A stretch of DNA of 64,000 nt from Adineta steineri (taxonomy: Eukaryota > Rotifera > Eurotatoria > Adinetida > Adinetidae), in NCBI GenBank assembly GCA_905250115.1, contig CAJNOI010000022.1, positions 62,001 to 126,000 on the forward strand, written 5' to 3'. The position numbers and the translations under genes were made by a program. Of the stretch, positions 24,101-36,118 are shown in pieces. Numbering within the stretch: the first letter of the stretch is position 1; each line of letters starts with the position of its first letter. The notes under the pieces are model-generated. The model searched no databases and was not told where the DNA came from. It worked only from the letters and a program-made list of their open reading frames with translations.

Positions 24101-27100
24101 ATAACACGTAAAGGTGGTGAACGTTCTTATACACAATTAGTTCGTTTAATTATTCTTGATGAAGTACATTTATTACATGATGATCGTGGTCCTGTACTTG
24201 AAGCTGTTATTGCACGAACAATTCGTACAATTGAAACGACACAAGATGCTGTTCGTTTTGTTGGGCTAAGTGCAACATTACCAAATTATGAAGATATTGC
24301 AACATTTCTTAATGTTAAACGTGAAGGCCTATTTCATTTTGATAATAGTTATCGACCAGTACCACTTGAACAACAATATATTGGTATAACAGAAAAAAAA
24401 GCAATTAAACGTTTTCAAATAATGAATGATCTTATTTATGATAAAATTATGGAAAATGCAGGAAAAAATCAAGTAAAATAATATTCTTTTTGAATTATTT
24501 GTATTTTAATAATGAATGATTTATTTTCTAGGTATTAGTTTTTGTCCATTCACGAAAAGAAACTGGCAAAACAGCAAGAGCTATACGTGATGCTTGTTTA
24601 GAAAAAGATACAATTAACGCGTTTCTGAGAGATGGTTCAGGTTCACAAGAAATTCTTCGAACAGAAGCTGAATTATCAACAAATTTAGAATTAAAAGATC
24701 TTTTTCCATATTCATTTGCTATACATCATGCTGGTATGAATCGTGCTGATCGTACATTAGTTGAAGATCTTTTTGCTGAGAAACATATTCAAGTTCTTGT
24801 ATCAACAGCTACACTTGCTTGGGGTGTTAATTTACCAGCACATACAGTTATTATTAAAGGTACACAAGTTTATAATCCTGAAAAAGGTCGATGGACTGAA
24901 TTAGGTGCACTTGATGTTATGCAGATGCTTGGTCGAGCTGGTCGTCCACAATATGATACTCGTGGTCTCGGTATTTTAATTACTAGTCATAATGAATTAC
25001 AATATTATTTGTCATTGATGAATCAACAAGTAAGTAGGAAAATTGAATAAATACACTGTTCTCTTTCTCGTAGAGAAGAGTCTAGCAGCGATAAATTGTT
25101 TGCTTGTATGTCCACAGGGTCAAAAAAACATCGAAAACCGATTTTTCACGATTTTCAGTTGTTTTTTTCAGTAAATGTGAAGAGGATGCATTTCTACGAG
25201 AAAGAGCTGAACGAGTCCTCGGACGAGCGTTACGTGTGTTTCGAAGGAAGCGTAGACTAATAGTTCTTGTATGATTAATATTTAATTCAAATTTTTCTAT
25301 TTCAGCTTCCAATTGAAAGTCAAATGATTACGAAATTAGTCGATAATCTCAATGCTGAAATAGTTCTTGGTACTGTTCAAAATATTCGTGAAGCTGCTGA
25401 TTGGCTTAGTTATACATATCTTTATGTTCGTATGATAAAAGAACCACAATTATATGGTGTATCAAATGAATCATTACTTGTTGATAAATATCTTCTTCAA
25501 CGACGTTTAGATTTAATTCATTCCGCAGCTATACAATTAGATAAAAGTCATTTAATTCGTTATGATCGTAAAACAGGTAATTTTCAATTAACTGAACATG
25601 GTCGTATAGCAAGTCATTATTATTGTACACATGAAACAATTGCTATGTATAATCAATTATTAAAACCAACATTAAGTGAAATTGATTTATTTCGTATATT
25701 TTCCTTATCATCCGAATTTCGTCATATAACTGTACGTGAAGAAGAAAAAATTGAATTACAAAAATTACTTGAACGTGTTCCAATACCTGTTAAAGAAAGT
25801 ATTGATGAACCAAGTGCGAAAATTAATGTTCTTCTACAAGCATATATATCACAATTAAAACTTGATGGTTTTGCATTAATGGCTGATATGGTTTATATAA
25901 CACAAAGTGCTGGTAGATTAATGAGAGCAATATATGAAATGGTTTTATTACGTGGTTGGGCACAATTAGTTGATAAAACTTTAAGTTTATCAAAAATGAT
26001 TGATAAACGAATGTAAGAGAATTGTGATTAAATAAAAGTCAATGTTTTTTTCTTTTCTTTAGGTGGCAAAGTATGTGTCCATTGAGACAATTTAAAAAAA
26101 TTCCAGAAGAAACTATTCGAAAAATTGAAAAGAAAAATATTTCATGGGATAGATTCTATGATCTAGATGCACCAGAAATTGGTAAGAAAACAATAAATAA
26201 ATATACCGGGTTTTTTCATATAAATTTTTTTTTCTAGGTGAATTGGTTCGTGCACCAAAACTTGGAAAAGCTATTTATAAATATATTCATCATATTCCAA
26301 AATTAGAATTAAGTGTACATGTTTTACCAATAACACGATCAACATTAAAAGTTGAATTAACAATAACACCAGATTTTCAATGGGATGATAAAATTCATGG
26401 AATGGCAGAAGTAAGTTTAAAGAAAAAAAACAATGGAATTCATTGAAATCATATTCTTATTTTTTAGCCATTCTGGATTTTCGTTGAAGATGTCGATTCA
26501 GAAATTTTACTTCATCATGAATATTTTCTTTTGAAAAAGTAAGTCTATTGAAATATGCATCAATTATTATTGTTAATATGTATTTTTTGTTTTAGAAAAT
26601 ATTGTGAAGATGAACATTATGTAAAATTTTTTGTTCCGGTATTTGAAACATTACCACCGCAATATTTCATTCGTGTCATATCTGATAAATGGATAGCTTC
26701 GGAAAGTCAAGTAGCTGTTTCATTTCGTCATTTAATATTACCAGAAAAACATCCAGCACCAACTGAACTTCTTGATTTACAACCATTACCTGTTAATGTA
26801 TTAAGAAATTCAAAATATGAAGATTTATATAATTTTAAATATTTTAATGGAATTCAAACTCAAGGTAAATAACAGAAAAAAATCTTTTTGTTTATAAATA
26901 TTATTCTTTCGTTAATCTGTAGCTTTTAATACATTATATAATACAGATGATAATGTATTTTTGGGTGCATCAACAGGTTGTGGCAAAACAATTTGTGCTG
27001 AATTTGCTATATTAAGATTATTTTCAAATGAAAAATTAAAAGAAAATCCGGAACCAAAATGTGTTTATGTAACACCTAAAGAAGAATTAGCTGAAATTGT

Positions 27101-30100
27101 ACGACAAGATTGGGATCGACGTTTTGCAACAATTGGTAGAAAAGTTGTTTTACTTACAGGTGAAACAGCAACAGATCTGAAATTAATTGCTAAAGTATAT
27201 TATAGAAAATTATTATATAATAATCAATAAATTTTGTTTTTCTAGGGTCATATTATAATATCAACACCAGAAAAATGGGATATTTTATCACGTCGATGGA
27301 AACAAAGAAAAAATGTTCAAAATGTTAATTTATTTATTGTAGATGATTTACATGTTATTGGTTCAGATGAAGGAGTAAGTTAAATTAATTGTATTGATTC
27401 TGTTGGAGAAAAACTGATCTCGATTATACAGATAATAGTCTTCATGGGAGAAGAACGGTAGTTTCTCACTTTCGGAAATCTGCCAATGATTTGTACTTGA
27501 TCATCTTTATTTTTTTGAGTCTTCTTCTACTATATATGAGCAGGACTGAATTAAGATTAGTTTGTACTGAACATATAGACATCAAGAAAATGGTCTCTGA
27601 GATACGGTTCAAGCCTTACAAAATTTCGACTTAAAACTAGGCGTACGAACTAAGCCAGGCAAATATTGTTATCTATAATCCTAAGAGAGTTTGACCATCT
27701 CTTTTCCACGTAGGAAATCACCATTACTCCGAATAATTGATTCGATAATCAGATCCTATATGAACTCGTTTATATTCCTTATAATTGCATACGAAGTTAG
27801 CGTCATATTTATTAAAACTTTGAATCTATTTTTTCTAGCCTGTTCTTGAAGTAATTTGTTCTCGTATGCGTTATATGAGTTCTCAAATTGGCCGAAACGT
27901 TCGTATAATTGCAATGTCAACATCGATACTTAATGCTAAAGATATTGCTCAATGGCTTGGTTGTAGTACAAATGCTACTTTCAATTTCCGTCCAAGTGTT
28001 CGACCAGTTCAACTGGAATTACATATTCAAGTAAATTATTCATTAATTTCTTGTGATTTTTTTCTTTTATCGTATTTAATTATAGGGTTTTAGCATGACA
28101 CATAATGCTTCACGTTTAATTGCCATGGCAAAACCAGTCTATCAAGCAATTAATCGTCATTCTCCTTCACATCCAGTTATTGTTTTTGTTCCATCACGTA
28201 AATTATCTCGTATGACAGCTATTGATATATTAACATTTGCTGCTGCTGAACAAAAACAAGATCGATTTTTACATATCACTACAGCTGAAATTGAACCATT
28301 TACAAAAGAACTTGAAGATCAAACATTAAAAGAAACTGTTCTTCGTGGTGTTGCTTATTTACATGAAGGTTTAAATCATAAAGATCGTACTATTGTTGAA
28401 GAATTATATACAGCTGGTGCACTTCAAGTTTGTATTGTATCACGTAGTATGTTATGGACATTAAATCTTTTTTCTTATTTGGTTATTATTATGGATACAC
28501 AATATTATAATGGACAAGATCATACATATGATGATTATCCTATAGTTGATGTTTTACAAATGATTGGACGTGCTAATCGACCATTAAAAGAAAATGATGC
28601 TAAAGTTGTTTTAATGTGTTTATCATCGAAAAAAGATTTTTTCAAAAAATTTCTTTATGAACCATTACCAATTGAATCGCATCTTGATCATTGTTTACAT
28701 GATCATTTCAATGCAGAAATTGTAACAAAAACAGTTGAAAATAAACAAGATGCTGTTGATTATTTAACATGGACATTACTCTATAGACGTATGACACAAA
28801 ATCCAAATTATTACAATTTACAAGGTGTTTCACATCGACATTTATCCGATCATTTATCTGAATTAGTTGAAAATACATTAGGTGATCTTGAACAATCAAA
28901 AGTAAGATTCATTTAAAGAACAAAATAAACAAATATTTATCTTTATTTTTTATTAGTGTATTACAATTGAAAATGAAATGGATACATCACCATTAAATTT
29001 AGGAATGATTGCAGCTTATTATTATATTAATTATAGAACAATTGGTATGTATTACATATTTTCATAAAGATTATAGTACTGTTAGCATTTTTCAACGGTC
29101 TTCTATGTTGATAACTCACATAGGTTTATTTTTTGGATGGGGGGAAATGAAAATTCCGGGTGGGCGCCGCCCACCCACTAGATAAAACACTGCTCTATTA
29201 ACAATAGAATTCTCTATTCCACATCCGAAATATTCTGTTTGATGAATACTAATCTATATTTCTTTTATTATAGAATTATTCAGTAAATCGTTAACATCAA
29301 AAGCTAAAATCAAAACTTTACTTGACATTGTTGGTAATGCTGCTGAATATGAACATATACCAATTCGTCATCATGAAGATAGCATTTTAAAACAAGTAAA
29401 ATATATATGAATTTAAGAAACAATAAAATTTTATCTATTTTGATTATTTTAGCTTTCAACACGTTTACCAAATAAATTAACAAATGTGAAATTTAATGAC
29501 CCACATGTCAAAGCAAATCTTTTACTTCAAGCACATTTATCACGTATTCAATTATCAGCTGAACTTCAAAAAGATACGGATGAAATTTTAATTAAAGTAA
29601 GACAAAAAAATATTTTGGTAATGTGAAAATATTTTGTATTTATTTAAATTAGGCTATTCGACTTATTCAAGCATGTGTTGATGTATTAAGTTCAAATGGT
29701 TGGTTATCACCTGCATTGGCTGCTATGGAATTAGCACAAATGATTACACAAGGAATGTGGAATAAAGATTCATTCTTAAGACAATTACCACATTTTACAT
29801 CAGAAATTATTCAACGATGTACAGAAAAGGTATGATCGATTTTTTATCTAAAGATTTGAAAAAGAATTTTTTTTTGTTTAGAAAATTGAAACTGTATTTG
29901 ATTTAATGGAAATGCAAGATGAAGATCGTGTTGAATTACTTCAATTAAGTACATCAAAATTAGCTGATGTCGCTCGTTTTTGTAATCGTTATCCAAATAT
30001 TGAAGTATCTTATGAAGTACCTGATAAAGAAGATATTTCATCGGGTAGTACAGTTAATGTAAATGTTTCATTAGAACGTGCTGATGAAGTATCGGGCCCA

Positions 30101-30364
30101 GTTATAGCACCATTATTTCCACAAAAACGTGAAGAAGGTTGGTGGTTAGTTATAGGAGAATTAAAAACAAATGCTTTAATATCAATTAAACGTTTAACAT
30201 TACAACAAAAAGCAGATGTTGTTCTTGATTTTACTGCACCATCAGCTGGTACACACAATTATATTCTTTATTTTATGTCGGATGCTTATATGGGTTGTGA
30301 TCATGAATATAAATTTTCAATTGATGTTCACAAAGGTTCAAATCATGATGTTGACATGAAATAA
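21134..30364 (+). CDS. SNRNP200: U5 snRNP 200 kDa RNA helicase (Brr2 / SNRNP200), 25 exons
   Basis: Exons: 21134-21178, 21232-21386, 21440-21816, 21873-22283, 22983-23119, 23173-23256, 23310-23486, 23583-23720, 23776-23931, 23987-24472, 24532-25029, 25306-26012, 26063-26181, 26238-26410, 26468-26538, 26596-26864, 26923-27194, 27246-27374, 27839-28030, 28086-28901, 28957-29044, 29274-29395, 29453-29596, 29653-29829, 29882-30364. All are in phase, giving about 2141 residues (human about 2136). N-terminal region, then two Ski2-like helicase cassettes, each followed by a Sec63 module. Cassette 1 has CAPTGAGKT, DEVH and GLSATLPN. Cassette 2 has ASTGCGKT, but DDLH and AMSTS, as expected for the regulatory second cassette. 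Brr2 unwinds U4/U6 to activate the spliceosome in the nucleus. Most introns are 50-60 bp; four longer ones (22284-22982, 25030-25305, 27375-27838, 29045-29273) carry extra sequence. Confidence 0.97.
22284..22982. other. Enlarged SNRNP200 intron 4 (699 bp), probable insertion
   Basis: This intron is more than ten times the usual intron length of the gene. It is less AT-rich than its surroundings and contains ACTAGCGTGAATACCCACTAG near its 5' end. It also has a CCTGACCTCTGCCTATACCTGACC repeat near 22442-22472, a hairpin GGGTGAAATTTCACCC at 22796-22811, and a run of twelve C around 22818-22829. No open frame or clear terminal repeats were found, so the element type is unknown. Confidence 0.5.
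25061..25235 (+). mobile_element. Intronic inverted-repeat element R, copy 1
   Basis: It carries perfect 14-bp inverted repeats CTCTTTCTCGTAGA (25061-25074) and TCTACGAGAAAGAG (25193-25206). Similarity to copy 2 (49205-49479, inverse orientation) extends past the right repeat through a CGGACGAGCGTTAC stretch. The interior contains GGGTCAAAAAAACATCGA, shared with copy 2. It lies in SNRNP200 intron 11 and has no coding capacity of its own. Confidence 0.75.
29129..29194 (-). repeat. GC-rich palindrome repeat in SNRNP200 intron (copy 2)
   Basis: On the minus strand it reads AGCAGTGTTTTATCTAG, then GGGTGGGCGGCGCCCACCC, then a GGAATTTTCATTTCC block. It matches 4131-4204 in the polycystin gene closely. 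The perfect palindrome GGGTGGGCGCCGCCCACCC (as read on plus) is striking in an AT-rich intron. Confidence 0.65.
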
Positions 30365-31377
30365 TCAATTTACTTTTCTTTTCCTTCTTTTGTGTATGTG
30401 TCTTTATTGTTGTTACTGTGTACTTGTAATGAAATTTATCTAACAAATAAAAAGAAAGAACAATTACTTCTGAAAATCTTCTTGTGTAATATTGATAGGG
30501 TTGCAGACGAATGGCAATATTTGTGAGAAAGCATTTTCTATAAATAAATGTGTTTAGATCTTTTGTTTAGAACTATAGACATTCCATGGTATGATTTATA
30601 CAATCAATCGGAATAGCAACACTTTGACCGAGATTTTGTTCTATTGATAAATCTGCTGATGATTGGAATACTAAAATTCTCTCTAACATTTGTTGTCTTA
30701 GCATAAAGTATCTATTTTTGAGGTTATGGGTGACAACAAACACTGTGAACAGTACTAAAACAGGTAGTTTACACGAATGTTATCGTCTTTGAAAAGGATC
30801 GATATATCTTTATCTAAACAAAAGATAGTATTACTCTTCCACGGGTATTTCTTTCATCAAGTTTGCCACATATAATTCAGATTTTCTACTTGTGTATCTT
30901 TTTTCGTTATGTAGCATTGTATTCAATTGGAATAGTTGACTTTCCTGCAATTGGATAACACTCAACGAATTGTAGTTTTTACATAGACACTTAGTACCTC
31001 CTGAGATGTAGATAAATGTTATTTATTTCTTTTGGTTCTCTGCGGATGTCACTGTTCGTCAACTACTTTATTTAATGGTGTAGAAATAAGTGTCAGTATA
31101 AAGGATGTCGGTATCTAGCTATCTAGCTGAAAGAATTATAGTTATCCTTCATTCTCAAGGTAGCAAAACATTGCTATAATACTTATGAATATATATCAAA
31201 TATGATATCGATAATTAAATTATCATCTTGGGCAGAAATGAAAAAATAAATTTTTTTCTTATGATTTTTTTTATTTTCTTTCTTAAGAAGTATATATAGA
31301 CTACGAAAATATATAATCAATCATTTTATATACAACGATTCGTAATAAATAAATGAGATCGAATGAATAATTATATA
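30365..31377. other. 3' flank of SNRNP200 and convergent intergenic DNA
   Basis: A likely polyadenylation signal AATAAA lies at about 30446-30451, 80 bp after the SNRNP200 stop. The rest is AT-rich with no supported gene. Confidence 0.55.
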
Positions 31378-32115
31378 TTATGGTATTTCTGTTACTGAAT
31401 TTTCAATATGAAAAATAACTGGATGAGTTGGCCGACGTTGTTCAGTAGTCGAAGGAGTTAAGGAATTTTTCGAATAATCAATAGGTGAAGCTGGTAAAGT
31501 AACAAGACTTTGAAGTATACTATATGATTGTGTATGATCAATCGATGATGTTTGAGTATTACGCCAATTATGTAAAGTAGTTTCAACTTCAGCTAATGCT
31601 GATTTAATTCGTGCTTTAATTTTTCGTTTACGTAATGTAAATATAAATTGTGAAAAAACTAATATTATAGCAACAAGAATATAAAGTGTAAGTATAAGAA
31701 AATGTGAACGATATGCATGAATAGTAACACAAGCTGTTATTGGTATTGAACGATTTTTACTAATAAATTTTTCCGAAGTAAAATTTGATTTTTTCTTTAA
31801 AAATTCCGAACAAATAATAGCACATATACGATAATCACCAGCATCTAAATGTTTTAATTCAAGTGAATTTCTCCAAAAAGCTAAATTTTGTTCAGGCATT
31901 GAATATGGATATTCACGATTATGACGAATAGTAAATTTATACATAAGACATGATCTTTGATTATTTGTATCTTCAATTTCAAACAGAACACTAGCCGTTT
32001 GAGAATCTTGTACACGAGCACGAAGATAAAACGGTTTTTCAACTACTATTTCTTTAATAGCACCAACCATTACCATCGGTAATATTAATAAATACATAAG
32101 ACATATTCCAACCAT
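31378..32115 (-). CDS. Hypothetical type I membrane protein, 245 aa
   Basis: Intronless. Residues 1-19 (MVGICLMYLLILPMVMVGA) look like a signal peptide. An ectodomain of about 115 residues follows with several cysteines (RSCLMYKF, RICAIICSEF, TACVTIH) and an N-glycosylation sequon (NFT). Then comes a membrane helix (FLILTLYILVAIILVFSQFIF), a basic stop-transfer patch (LRKRKIKAR) and a Ser/Thr-rich cytosolic tail. The arrangement suggests a cell-surface protein with an Ig- or cystatin-sized ectodomain, but I recognise no family. The frame is long and codon use matches neighbouring genes, so a real gene is likely. It converges on SNRNP200. Confidence 0.7.
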   Translation of the reverse strand: MVGICLMYLLILPMVMVGAIKEIVVEKPFYLRARVQDSQTASVLFEIEDTNNQRSCLMYKFTIRHNREYPYSMPEQNLAFWRNSLELKHLDAGDYRICAIICSEFLKKKSNFTSEKFISKNRSIPITACVTIHAYRSHFLILTLYILVAIILVFSQFIFTLRKRKIKARIKSALAEVETTLHNWRNTQTSSIDHTQSYSILQSLVTLPASPIDYSKNSLTPSTTEQRRPTHPVIFHIENSVTEIP

Positions 32116-32377
32116 TCTTCAGTTATCCTTTCTTTTCTTCAACATCGACTTGTAAATAACAACGATTCTAGTAACAAATGCATATATATATATATATATA
32201 TATTCTCTGTTATGATAATCATCGCATAGGATAGTACGATGCCATCAATTCTTTTTTCTTTTCTTTTCTTCGACATTAAGCTAATCTTTATTTATATTCT
32301 TTTATTATACGTAAAATGCATGCAAATAAAAGGACAGACACAGAGAGAGAGAGAGAGATAAAAGAACAAAAAAAAGA

Positions 32378-32659
32378 TTATCTGTCACATTTTTCTCGAT
32401 GTTCAGTTTTTTCTTTGGCATGATGCATAAGTTTCATTTTTGCAGCTAATTCAACATTATCTTCTTTTTCAAATTTCATAGCTTGTTTATAACTAGCTGA
32501 ATTACGAATTAAATCCAATTCTGGTGTTGATAATGTACCACGATGAGCAGGATCAGCAGTAATACTTGAGTCAATACCAGCATTTATATTATATGCACCT
32601 GTACCACGTCTATCCATTGGCGAAGCATCAGGACGATCACATGGAGCTTTGAATGACAT
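32378..32659 (-). CDS. Hypothetical small soluble protein, 93 aa
   Basis: A single-exon frame starting MSFKAPCDRPDASP and ending with a charged, probably helical C-terminus rich in Lys/Glu/His (NVELAAKMKLMHHAKEKTEH). It has no signal peptide or membrane segment. Gly/Asp/Ala-rich composition in the first half suggests disorder. The family is not recognised. It lies 262 bp upstream of the start of the type I membrane protein on the same strand. The coherent codon use and balanced composition make it more credible than shadow frames of the same size. Confidence 0.55.
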   Translation of the reverse strand: MSFKAPCDRPDASPMDRRGTGAYNINAGIDSSITADPAHRGTLSTPELDLIRNSASYKQAMKFEKEDNVELAAKMKLMHHAKEKTEHREKCDR

Positions 32660-33008
32660 GATTCTGTTTGATATACAAAAGTGAAAAAGTAAAAACTGAA
32701 TTGAATGAAATAAACAAAGCTTTATATTTGAATATGATAAAGAAAAAAAATTACAACTAGACTAGTCAAATATGAACACGGTATTTTGTTAACATTGTTC
32801 TCGTTTACTATGAATCGATACGTCGGTCAGTCGATTATTATCGTTGATAACCATACACTTTCTGGCTGATATATGTATTTGCAAAGAAAGGAAAAAAATA
32901 ATAAAAACACGTGTACATATATATCTTGTCTAACTACGAACTGTGTGATACTCTTGTTATTATAGAACGAATATTCGAGAAAAAGAAAAAGAAGTTGTAT
33001 TTTGTGTT

Positions 33009-36000
33009 TTAATAAACTTGAACTGTATAATCTGAACCAAGACGAAACATAGATAGATATATACGAATTTGTAGTAGATCAAGTAACAATTCATCAGTTA
33101 ATTCATTGGAATTAGTTGATAATTTTGTTTGAATTTCCTTTTAAAATGAAAAATTTATTTTTACATAATACTTTTATCAAAAAAAACATAACTTACTTGA
33201 ATTAAATCATTTAATTTTATTATATCAGTTTGTTTAATAAAATTTTTATCTTCAATTATTTTATTTCCATAGAATAACTAAAAACAAAAAAATCAATAGA
33301 AAACAAAATTTAATTCATTATTTTCTCTAATATACTTCAGTAAGAATAGAAAATATAATAATTAATCGACGAAGACATGAACTAGAAAGTATCATTTGAA
33401 TAGTTAATGAATCTATAAGACCGGCATCTGTATCAACTTTTATTTCTTGTTGTTTATATTCAATATTAACAATATCATGTTGACCAAAGAATAGTTGTCG
33501 AGCAAGATTGAGATTTAATTCTAAAATAAAGAAAAAATATTGTGAGGGGTAGGTGTGGCTGTGTTTTTCACTTATCACACCCTCCATTTAATAAAATTCT
33601 ATTCAACCCCTAGCAGGTATTCCTCCGCATGTAAAAAGTGTTCTATCTTCTAACTGAATTATATATGTAGATAAGAGAGTGATGTTATCACAGTAATAAT
33701 GTTCCTCTTAACCCTCGAACGGTTTTTGTGGGTCTGATAAGATCCACAACGCTTTTTTTGACTGATAAAACCTTTAATCAGGAACGTTTTAATTTATCAG
33801 GACTGATACCATCGTATTTATGCCTGATACAAATCTCGATTCGTCCATGCCAAGCTTAAAACAAACAAAATTTTAAGTTCTCCTTATGTAGTAAAATGAG
33901 AACGCTGTTCGAGGGTTAATGAGAAAAATATCTTCTCCTATTTCGAAGAATTACTTAAGAAATAAACGAGAAAAAAATCAATTAATTTCAACATTGCTTG
34001 AATCTCATCTAGCTGAACTCTGGTACCGGCTAGTACATAAAGATATGTTCGAATCAATCTTAAATAATAATTATTTCGTAAATCTGTTTTATATAAAAAA
34101 TCTTATTTATTCGCTTTACTTATCCTACTTAATTGATTTACTCCTTAATTACTTCTCCGGATTTGGAGAAGATATTTTCAAGGGCGGCTCTAGTTATCCG
34201 GCGAACTAGCGACCGCCACCCTCTCGAAAATAGACCCTTTGACAAATACTAAGAACAAGTAGAACACTATAGGTTTCTCGACTAAAAAATAATACTACTT
34301 TCTACTTTTTTTATGAACGGCCGCCGCTGGATATTTTTCTCATTAAGAGGAACATCTACTGTAGGAATGCCAGACATTTTTCATCGTCGAAGACTGCATT
34401 CGTCCTTTACTATCTCCTTCCCCTGGAGATCGTTTTCGCCCTCTCGGAAATAAAATCCTGGATAAAATACTGATCCTTTATATCGTGAGTATAAAAATAA
34501 TTTTTGAATTTACTTTTAAAATTTAATGCTGCATTATTTCTCATTGTTAAAGCTATATGATATTGTTGATTTGCTGGATTATTCTTTTTTAATGATTTAA
34601 ATTTTTTTGGAAAATAATTTTCAATCGAAATATTATCTTGTTGAATTTGTTGTTCTTGAAATGATAGAATAATTTGTTTTAAACCTAGTTGACAATGAAT
34701 ATAATTTTGATAACGAAGAATAAGTATTGGTTGACAAATTAATGTATTCAAAACTAATTCATTCATTTTAAATATCCAATTATTTGTTGGAAATAATTGA
34801 TAAATTTTAATATTATTCGATGAATATTGACATATTAAAATTAATAAAAAATCATTTGGTTGAAATATTCTTAATTGTTGATCGTTTAAAATCAATTTCC
34901 ATTGATTATTAATGAATTGTAAACAATTCTTTAGATTCAATTGATAAAATATTTCAATTTTATTTAATATACGTTGTAATAAACAAGCATTTGTCTGTAA
35001 ATTTGTTATAGTTGTTGTTAAACATGTAAGTTTTTTTGTTTGATTTACTAACGAATTTCCACGTGATTGAACTGACGAATTCGACAGAAGATTATTTAAT
35101 CGTTCAAATATTCCATTTTGATAATAAAGAATTATTTCCTGTCCATCTAAATATCTTAAAAATTCATTATATTTTTTTTGTCTCTAACGAAATAATTTTT
35201 CTTACCGACAATTAATTTATCAAAATGTCCAAATCTTAAAATTTTCGTTTGATTAATTATATCTTCATTTTTTATTTTTAATAAATTTAATACCGATATT
35301 GAACGTATTTCATTTTTTGTTATATAAATAAAATTATTTAAATAAATACAAGCTGATTTTATTAAATTATCAATAAGTATACGATGAAGATTTAAATAAT
35401 TAATTATAACTAAACATCCACATGATTCACAGAGGATGAAATGATTTATAATTAATTTTGGAATTTTTAATGTGGACGTTGAGGATAAAACAGCATCGAG
35501 AAGATTCGTATTTAAATCATAATAAAGTCCTAAGATGATTGTTGGAGATGGGTTTAATGATGTATACCAAATGATTGGATTGGAATCGTTGGATGATTCA
35601 GATAAAGCAAGAATTCGTCCATCGGATAGAGAAAGTAATAGAATAAAATGATTTTCATCGGTAATTATATGAGAAAAAAGACGTTGATAAAATGATGAAT
35701 CTAATAAAAACCAATAAGAATAAAATGTTGAATTTAACGAATGATTTTTTGTCGATGATAATGATGAACAAAGATAAAATAATGGTGATTTCGATGGTAA
35801 TGTACATTCATCATCAACATAAGAAATTTTCCATTGAATAAAATCTTTTAATGGTGACCATTTAATATTAATTTCAATTTCATTTAAATGATATTTAATA
35901 TTCAAATCAATACTATCAAGAAGTTTACTATTAAATTCATAGAATATCATATTGTAAAGTGTTTTTCTATTTAATGATTCATTCATTTGTATATAGATAG

Positions 36001-36118
36001 AAAGAAATGATTTTATAACGCACGTGGCATGTATGTTACGTAGAAAATTCAATTTTCCAAATGAATAAGACAGTAAAAGTAAGCTGAATTTCGATATTGG
36101 AAATTTTTTTATATACAT
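33009..36118 (-). CDS. Putative FAAP100/FANCB-like protein with a homopolymer frameshift
   Basis: Exons: 36118-34514, 33520-33336, 33277-33197, 33137-33009. The first exon is open in one frame to about 35180 and then continues in another across an A8 run (plus-strand T8 at 35172-35179). One extra A would join them, and all later splice phases then fit, for about 666 residues. The first 300 residues alternate short hydrophobic strands and polar turns (LLLSLSDGRILALSES, ESCGCLVIINYL), as in a beta-propeller. Helical segments follow toward the C-terminus. The overall pattern reminded me of FAAP100 or FANCB of the Fanconi core complex (DNA interstrand crosslink repair), but this is a weak, memory-based impression. 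Intron 1 (33521-34513) is swollen by nested inverted-repeat elements. The frameshift may be an assembly error or real decay. Confidence 0.4.
33691..34361. mobile_element. Outer inverted-repeat element in intron of the FAAP100-like gene
   Basis: The left arm is 33691-33711 joined to 33916-33932, split by a piggyBac-like MITE. The right arm is 34330-34361. Reverse-complementing the right arm gives CAGTAGATGTTCCTC, then TTAATGAGAAAAATATC, matching the left arm once the MITE is removed. The interior includes a further inverted pair (AAATATCTTCTCC near 33927 and GGAGAAGATATTT near 34166) and a hairpin near 34183-34218. No target duplication was identified. Without the insertion it is about 463 bp. 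Confidence 0.7.
33708..33919. mobile_element. piggyBac-like MITE 1, nested (TTAA target)
   Basis: TTAA at both ends (33708-33711 and 33916-33919). Inverted ends begin CCCTCGAACGG and finish CTGTTCGAGGG. A subterminal hairpin GTGGGTCTGATAAGATCCAC lies at 33728-33747. The body is 204 bp and has no transposase. It is inserted in the left arm of the outer element, which still has its empty TTAA site in the opposite arm. Confidence 0.88.

Noticed and set aside
25082-25312. A 76-codon frame resembling one at 49326-49529
   Set aside because: The similarity comes from both frames crossing copies of element R, and neither is a gene.
35184-35205. A splice between the two frames of the FAAP100-like gene
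   Set aside because: The intron would be 22 bp and the phase does not fit; a one-base homopolymer error explains both frames.
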